Shown piece by piece: positions 59,682 through 64,000 of a stretch of DNA of 64,000 nt; positions within the stretch are counted from its first letter, which is position 1, and each line of letters starts with the position of its first letter. Location of the stretch: positions 744,001-808,000 of the forward strand of contig NZ_FMHU01000001.1 in the NCBI RefSeq assembly GCF_900091415.1. The letters run 5' to 3'. The translations under genes were made by a program, and so were the position numbers. The notes below the pieces were generated by a model. The model was not told the DNA's origin, ran no database searches, and saw only the letters and a list, made by a program, of their open reading frames with translations. The DNA is from Micromonospora inyonensis (GTDB lineage: Bacteria > Actinomycetota > Actinomycetes > Mycobacteriales > Micromonosporaceae).

Positions 59682-60626
59682 TTACACTGACTCGAGCTGA
59701 TCCAGCCGGCGGAGGATGACCCCCTCCCGCAGCGCCCAGGGGCAGACGTCCAGGGCCTCGACGTCCAGCCGGCGGAGCACCGCCTCGGCCACCACCGCCC
59801 CGGCCAGGAGCTGGTGCGAACGGCCGGCGCTGACCCCCTCCACACCGGCGAGCTGAACCGGCGGGATGTGCCGGATGAAGGTGAGCACCTGGCGCAGCCC
59901 GGTACGGGTGAGCCGACGGGGTGCCCAGAGACCGGCGCTGGACGGGGCCGCCCCGGCCAGCCGGGCCAGGGTCCGGAACGTCTTGGAGGTGGCGACCGGC
60001 CGTTCCCAACCCACCCGCGTCATCTGCTCGACCACCGGGTCCAGCATCGTGTCGACGTACTCCCGCAGCTCGTCGACGACCTCGGGCGAGGGCGGGGTGG
60101 CGGTGCTCGGGTCGACTCCGAGCCGCTCACGGGTCAGCCGACCCGCGCCGAGCGGCAGGGACACCGCCACGTCCGGGTCCTCGTCGATCCCGGCGGCCAC
60201 CTCCAGCGAGCCGCCGCCGATGTCCAGCACCAGCAGCCGGCCGGCGGACCAGCCGAACCACCGCCGCACCGCCAGGAAGGTCAGCCGCGCCTCGTCCGCC
60301 CCGGCCAGCACCTCCAGGCGTACGCCGGCCTCGTCCCGGACCCGGGCCAGCACCTCGGTGGCGTTGGTGGCGTCGCGGACGGCGGAGGTGGCGAAGGCGA
60401 TCAGGTCGTCGGTGGCCAGGTCGGCGGTCGCCTGGCGCGCCGCCTCGACCGCCTCGACCAGCGCGTCCGCCCCGGCCCGGGTCAGCGCCCCGTCCGGCCC
60501 GAGCTGCTCGGCGAGGCGGAGCACCACCTTCTCGGAGTGCGCCGGCCACGGGTGGGCACCGCGGTGCGCGTCCACCACCAACAGGTGGACCGTGTTGGAA
60601 CCGACGTCGAGGACACCCAGTCGCAT
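59682..60626 (-). CDS. ppx: Exopolyphosphatase / guanosine pentaphosphatase
   Basis: A 314-residue ASKHA-fold Ppx/GppA enzyme: [18 protein letters not shown] and [16 protein letters not shown] are the two nucleotide/phosphate loops, with [12 protein letters not shown] between them. It lacks the C-terminal HD domain of the long enterobacterial enzymes, as is usual for actinobacterial Ppx. It should remove terminal phosphate from polyphosphate or pppGpp. TAGGGT (60634-60639) lies 7 nt ahead of the ATG. It is convergent with nothing and is 78 nt upstream of the isomerase gene. Confidence 0.92.
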   Translation of the reverse strand: MRLGVLDVGSNTVHLLVVDAHRGAHPWPAHSEKVVLRLAEQLGPDGALTRAGADALVEAVEAARQATADLATDDLIAFATSAVRDATNATEVLARVRDEAGVRLEVLAGADEARLTFLAVRRWFGWSAGRLLVLDIGGGSLEVAAGIDEDPDVAVSLPLGAGRLTRERLGVDPSTATPPSPEVVDELREYVDTMLDPVVEQMTRVGWERPVATSKTFRTLARLAGAAPSSAGLWAPRRLTRTGLRQVLTFIRHIPPVQLAGVEGVSAGRSHQLLAGAVVAEAVLRRLDVEALDVCPWALREGVILRRLDQLESV

Positions 60627-60699
60627 GGTGATGACCCTAAAGCCCGTACGCGGACGCGGCTCGCCAGCCGGCTGGCCGCACCCGGCGTAGGCTGGCCGG

Positions 60700-61497
60700 A
60701 TGGAGATCCGAGTCCTGGTGGACGACCCGGTGGACCCCCGCAGCCGGGAGGTGCCGCTGGATTTCCCCCGTGAGTGGATCGAGTTCGTCGACCCGGCCGA
60801 CGACCGGCACGTCGTCCGTGCGGACCTGACCTGGCTGCTCTCCCGCTGGACGTGTGTCTTCGGCCGGGGCTGTCACGGCATCGTCGCCGGTCGGGCCGCG
60901 GACGGATGCTGCTCGCACGGCGCGTTCTTCACCGACGCCGACGACGAGAAGCGGGTGCGGGCCGCCGCGAAGCGGCTGACGCCGCAGACCTGGCAGCACC
61001 ACCGGCGCGGGTTCAAGAACTGGACCGAGGTGGACACCATCGACGGCGACAACCCGGCCCGGCGGACCGCCACCCGGAGCGTCGACGGCCCGTGCGTCTT
61101 CCTCAACGACGCCGACTTCCCGGCCGGGGGCGGGTGCGCGCTGCACGCCCAGGCGCTGCGGGACGGGGCGCATCCGCTGGAGTACAAGCCGGACGTCTGC
61201 TGGCAGCTGCCGATCCGGCGGGACCAGGAGTGGAGCAAGCGGCCGGACAACACCAAGGTGCTGGTGACCACGCTGGCCGAGTTCGACCGGCGGGGCTGGG
61301 GCTCCGGCGGGCACGACCTGGACTGGTGGTGCACCTCGTCGCCGGAGGCACACGTCGGCGGCGAGCCGATGTACCTGTCGTACGGGCCGGAGCTGACCGC
61401 GCTGATCGGCGAGCCCGCATACGTGAGGCTCGCCGAACTGTGCGCGGCACGCCATCGGCAGGGCCTGGTCGCCCCCCACCCGGCCAGCCCGGCCTGA
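60700..61497 (+). CDS. Cys-rich protein of unknown function
   Basis: A 265-residue soluble protein with no signal or membrane segment. A Cys/His cluster, CVFGRGCHG ... [10 protein letters not shown], sits near residues 52-78; [16 protein letters not shown] and WWCTSS follow. This pattern resembles metal-binding YkgJ/DUF3109-type proteins. I do not recognise a function. TAGGCT (60688-60693) ends 6 nt before the ATG, so a leaderless transcript is likely. Confidence 0.7.
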   Translation: MEIRVLVDDPVDPRSREVPLDFPREWIEFVDPADDRHVVRADLTWLLSRWTCVFGRGCHGIVAGRAADGCCSHGAFFTDADDEKRVRAAAKRLTPQTWQHHRRGFKNWTEVDTIDGDNPARRTATRSVDGPCVFLNDADFPAGGGCALHAQALRDGAHPLEYKPDVCWQLPIRRDQEWSKRPDNTKVLVTTLAEFDRRGWGSGGHDLDWWCTSSPEAHVGGEPMYLSYGPELTALIGEPAYVRLAELCAARHRQGLVAPHPASPA

Positions 61498-61514
61498 GCG
61501 CTGCTGAGGTGGTA

Positions 61515-61560
61515 GCAGGGGTCCCCTGTTACCGCTTTTTGAGGAGCAGGGGACCCCTGC
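61515..61560. repeat. Hairpin repeat element, copy 3
   Basis: A 46-bp element with 13-bp exact arms CAGGGGTCCCCTG and CAGGGGACCCCTG, extended by GC and flanking TA bases, around TTACCGCTTTTTGAGGAG. It sits between the convergent Cys-rich gene (stop at 61497) and the phoP-like gene (stop at 61593), as a bidirectional terminator would. Confidence 0.88.
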
Positions 61561-61592
61561 TACCACTCCTGCTGCCACCTCACCCGTTCCGT

Positions 61593-62276
61593 CTACGGCT
61601 CGAACTTGTAGCCGAGGCCACGCACCGTGATGATGTAGCGCGGCGCGGACGGCTCCGGCTCGACCTTCGAGCGCAGCCGCTTGACGTGCACGTCGAGGGT
61701 CTTGGTGTCGCCGACGTAGTCCGCGCCCCAGACCCGGTCGATCAACTGGCCCCGGGTGAGCACCCGGCCGGCGTTACGCAGCAGCAGCTCCAGCAGCTCG
61801 AACTCCTTGAGCGGCAGCTGCACCGGCGCACCGTCGACGGTCACCACGTGCCGTTCGATGTCCATCCGGACCGGGCCGGCGGCCAGCGTCGGCCCACCGG
61901 GCTCGGCGGCCTCGACGCTCTGCCGCCGCAGCACCGCCCGGATCCGGGCGACCAGCTCCCGGGGCGAGTACGGCTTGGTGACGTAGTCGTCCGCCCCGAT
62001 CTCCAGGCCGACCACCTTGTCGATCTCGCTGTCCCGGGCGGTGACCATGATGATCGGCACGTGGGACCGCTGGCGGAGCTGACGGCACACCTCCGTACCG
62101 GACATCTCCGGGAGCATCAGGTCGAGCAGGACGATGTCCGCGCCCGTCCGGTCGAACTCGGTGAGGGCGGACGTCCCGGTCGCGGCGACCGACACCTCGA
62201 AGCCCTCCTTCCGGAGCATGTACGACAGGGCGTCGGAGAAGGACTCCTCGTCCTCGACCACCAGAACGCGGCTCAC
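61593..62276 (-). CDS. phoP: OmpR-family response regulator PhoP/RegX3-type
   Basis: A 227-residue regulator. The receiver (residues 1-120, E-D pair in VVEDEES, phosphoacceptor in VLLDLMLPEMSG, Lys in YVTKPYSPRELVARIRA) is joined to an OmpR winged helix (LPLKEFELLELLLRNAG ... TKTLDVHVKRLRSKVE). Sequence and divergence from phoU match the actinobacterial phosphate regulators PhoP (Streptomyces) / RegX3 (mycobacteria). It binds the PHO boxes in the phoR-phoU gap. The gap to the kinase gene is 23 nt. Confidence 0.9.
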   Translation of the reverse strand: MSRVLVVEDEESFSDALSYMLRKEGFEVSVAATGTSALTEFDRTGADIVLLDLMLPEMSGTEVCRQLRQRSHVPIIMVTARDSEIDKVVGLEIGADDYVTKPYSPRELVARIRAVLRRQSVEAAEPGGPTLAAGPVRMDIERHVVTVDGAPVQLPLKEFELLELLLRNAGRVLTRGQLIDRVWGADYVGDTKTLDVHVKRLRSKVEPEPSAPRYIITVRGLGYKFEP

Positions 62277-62299
62277 CAGGGGTTTTCCTTTCGGTACGG

Positions 62300-63613
62300 T
62301 CAGACCTGCCGGAGCTCGGCCGGGCCGGCCTCGATCTCAGCGGACTGGAGTGTCGCCGCCAGGTCGTCCGGCGGACGGGCGGGCAGCCGGAGGGTGAACG
62401 TCGAGCCACCACCAAGAGTGCTCGACACCTCGACCCGTCCGCCATGGTTGCTGGCGATGTGCTTGACGATGGCCAGACCCAGGCCGGTGCCACCGGTGGA
62501 GCGGGAACGGGCCTGGTCGGCACGGTAGAACCGTTCGAAGATCCGGTCCACGTCGGTCGGGGCGATACCGATGCCCTGGTCCGCGACAGCGATCTGGACG
62601 TGCTCGTCGCCGCTACCGACCGTGACGGTGACCGTGGTGTCCTCGCCGGAGTAGATGATCGCGTTCTCCACCAGGTTCGCCACGGCCGTGGCGATCTGGT
62701 TGTCGTTGCCGTACACGGTCAGGCCCCGCTCGCCCGCGACGGCGACGGCCACCCGGCGGGCGGCGGCCGTGGTACGCGTCCGGTCGAGCACCTCGGCGAC
62801 GACCCAGTCCACCGCCACCGGTTCGGGGGCGGGCTGCGGCTCGGCGCCCTGCAACCGGGTCAGCTCCAGCAGCTCCTGCACCAGCCGCCCCAGTCGGGTC
62901 GACTCGTGCTGGATCCGTTCGGCGAACCGGCGGGCGGCCGCCACGTCCGCCGAACGGTCGGCGTCGGTCGGACCGGCCGCTCCGGCGATGCTCGGTCCAG
63001 CCGGTTCGGTGGCGTCCAGCAGGGCCTCGGCGAGCAGTTGCAGCGCGCCGATCGGGGTCTTCAGCTCGTGGCTGACGTTGGCCACGAAGTCGCGGCGGAC
63101 CCGGGCGAGGCGGTGCGACTCGGTCACGTCGACGGCCTCGACGGCCACGTGACCACCGCCGATGCCCATCGCCCGCAGGTGCACCCCGAGCGGGTCCGGT
63201 CCGACGTTGTGGCGACCCCGGGGCAGGTCGAGCTCGATTTCGCGGCGCACGCCGGTGCGCCGCACCTGCCCCGCCAGGGTACGGATCAACGGGTGGGCCG
63301 CCATCGATCCTGGGGTGGTACCGGTCCGGAGCAGCCCCATCGCCCGGGCCGCCGGGTTGACCAGCACCGGCTGGTCGTCGGCGTCGAGCACGACCACGCC
63401 GGCCCGGAGCGAGTCGATCGTTCTCCGGCCGAGCCCGGAGAGGCCTGCCTGCTGGTCGTCGGGCATCGCGGTCCTCCCTGCCGTGTTCCACCCGGGTCCT
63501 GCGGCGCCCGTGCGCGGGGCGCGCGGCCGAAGGGCGTACCGGGCCAGCAGGAGCCCGATGACCAGCCCGATCACCAGGGCCAGCACCGCGCCGACCGTCG
63601 TTGCCCAGTCCAC
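62300..63613 (-). CDS. phoR: Phosphate sensor histidine kinase PhoR/SenX3-type
   Basis: A 437-residue kinase. One N-terminal transmembrane helix (GAVLALVIGLVIGLLLARYAL) is followed by a short linker, a PAS-like region, HisKA with RDFVANVSHELKTPIGALQLL and the ATPase domain (N-box NLVENAIIYS, DQGIGIAPTDVDRIF, GTGLGLAIVKHIA). SenX3-like kinases sense phosphate through the Pst-PhoU system, which suits the adjacent phoU. GTG 63613 lies 6 nt after TACGAT (63620-63625), so the transcript is probably leaderless. Confidence 0.9.
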   Translation of the reverse strand: MDWATTVGAVLALVIGLVIGLLLARYALRPRAPRTGAAGPGWNTAGRTAMPDDQQAGLSGLGRRTIDSLRAGVVVLDADDQPVLVNPAARAMGLLRTGTTPGSMAAHPLIRTLAGQVRRTGVRREIELDLPRGRHNVGPDPLGVHLRAMGIGGGHVAVEAVDVTESHRLARVRRDFVANVSHELKTPIGALQLLAEALLDATEPAGPSIAGAAGPTDADRSADVAAARRFAERIQHESTRLGRLVQELLELTRLQGAEPQPAPEPVAVDWVVAEVLDRTRTTAAARRVAVAVAGERGLTVYGNDNQIATAVANLVENAIIYSGEDTTVTVTVGSGDEHVQIAVADQGIGIAPTDVDRIFERFYRADQARSRSTGGTGLGLAIVKHIASNHGGRVEVSSTLGGGSTFTLRLPARPPDDLAATLQSAEIEAGPAELRQV

Positions 63614-63633
63614 CCGGCGATCGTAGGGTCACT

Positions 63634-63724
63634 GTTCACCTGGCAACCGTGCAGAATGGGGCGAATCACTCTCACTTCCGGGAGTGTTCACCGTCCTGAC
63701 GGTGGACGTTCACCGAGGTTCACC
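63634..63724. promoter_or_regulatory. PHO boxes in the phoR-phoU gap
   Basis: The heptamer GTTCACC occurs at 63634-63640, 63686-63692, 63708-63714 and 63718-63724. The second and third are 22 bp (two 11-bp units) apart. PHO boxes of Streptomyces are 11-bp GTTCACC-like direct repeats bound by PhoP. The cluster at 63686-63724 lies 90-128 nt upstream of the phoU ATG; the one at 63634 overlaps the phoR upstream region. Confidence 0.82.
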
Positions 63725-63813
63725 TCGGCTCCGCCTCCCCGGCCCTACGGTTGGCCGCACCCACCCGCGCCGCCGCGACCGCAGGGGCGGCATCAGACCA
63801 CAGGGACGTGACG

Positions 63814-64000
63814 ATGCGTGACGAGTTCCGCGCCGACCTGCAGAGCGTCGGCCAGCTGCTCGTGGACATGGCCGAGGGAATCCGCGCCGCCATGCGGCAG
63901 GCCACCCGGGCGCTGCTCACCGCCGACCGGAGGGCCGCCGAGGTCGTGATCGTGCGGGACGCCGAGATCGACGGTCTCTACCGGGACGTCGAGGAGCGGG
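63814..64000 (+). CDS. phoU: Phosphate signalling protein PhoU, N-terminal fragment
   Basis: The first 62 residues run off the right edge. MRDEFRADLQSVGQLLVDM followed by AIVIRD-like VVIVRDAEIDGLY matches the first helical bundle of PhoU, whose D-x-x-ID pattern contributes to the metal site. PhoU represses the phosphate kinase when phosphate is plentiful. It diverges from phoR with PHO boxes between them. Confidence 0.9.
   Translation, partial: MRDEFRADLQSVGQLLVDMAEGIRAAMRQATRALLTADRRAAEVVIVRDAEIDGLYRDVEER

Noticed and set aside
1..64000. CRISPR arrays, tRNAs, rRNAs, insertion sequences and prophage
   Set aside because: I found no spaced direct repeats, no cloverleaf-like sequence with the TTCGA T-loop, no transposase or integrase motif and no phage structural genes.

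Overview
This is a stretch of about 72-73% GC actinobacterial chromosome, most likely from Micromonospora or a close relative in Micromonosporaceae. The evidence is the strong G/C third-position bias, the frequent GTG starts, the rex-hemACD order, the developmental sigma factor/anti-sigma pair BldN-RsbN, PHO boxes, mostly secreted or lipoprotein hydrolases, and several leaderless-type starts. The genus is an inference; no rRNA marker is present. I see no tRNA, rRNA, CRISPR array, insertion sequence, phage or large biosynthetic cluster.

Region 1 (1-10,055): the 5' end of a serine/threonine kinase gene, a membrane spermidine-synthase-like protein, a secreted coiled-coil peptidase-like protein, an inositol-monophosphatase family enzyme, and a tightly overlapping signalling operon (SpoIIE-type phosphatase with receiver, CHASE3 histidine kinase, stand-alone receiver). 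An M28 membrane peptidase follows; it is readable only across two compensating one-base frameshifts. Region 2 (10,244-14,716): Smr-domain protein, TPR protein, ROK sugar kinase, ABC-F ATPase, a small DUF4177-like protein and a BON-methyltransferase fusion. Region 3 (14,839-21,853): a complete arabinan/arabino-oligosaccharide locus with a divergent LacI repressor, two operator boxes, GH51, a three-gene ABC importer and a GH43 lipoprotein. Region 4 (22,148-34,031): secreted and regulatory proteins (GHL10 glycosidase, phospholipase A2, cyclase-domain STAND regulator, FmdB zinc ribbon, lytic transglycosylase, tandem GNAT, large ExeM-type nuclease) and a truncated M23 peptidase remnant.

Region 5 (34,025-39,701): rex-hemA-hemC-hemD with 4-nt overlaps, then hemB, behind a Rex operator that overlaps the -35 of a good promoter. 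Region 6 (40,065-44,678): a NarL-type two-component pair, HAD phosphatase, glutaredoxin-like protein and acyl-CoA ligase. Region 7 (44,679-53,135): the bldN-rsbN developmental locus. A hairpin and an unannotated 52-codon ORF, translationally coupled to the sigma gene, lie ahead of bldN, and a candidate BldN-type promoter lies ahead of rsbN. A HAD-IB hydrolase, an acyltransferase, an epimerase, ribosomal protein bS22 (33 aa) and a small HTH protein follow. Region 8 (53,503-61,497): metalloprotease, PadR regulator, proline dehydrogenase, a lipoprotein paired with a glutathionylspermidine-synthase-like ATP-grasp enzyme, a CGNR regulator, a TIM-barrel isomerase, an exopolyphosphatase and an unknown Cys-rich protein. 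Region 9 (61,593-64,000): the phosphate regulators phoP-phoR, divergent from phoU, with PHO boxes between them.

The points that feature lists would miss are a three-copy 44-46 bp hairpin repeat at gene ends, the bldN leader ORF and hairpin, the leaderless-start signature at a dozen or more genes, the degenerate methyltransferase half of the HemD fusion, and the frameshifted or truncated peptidase genes.
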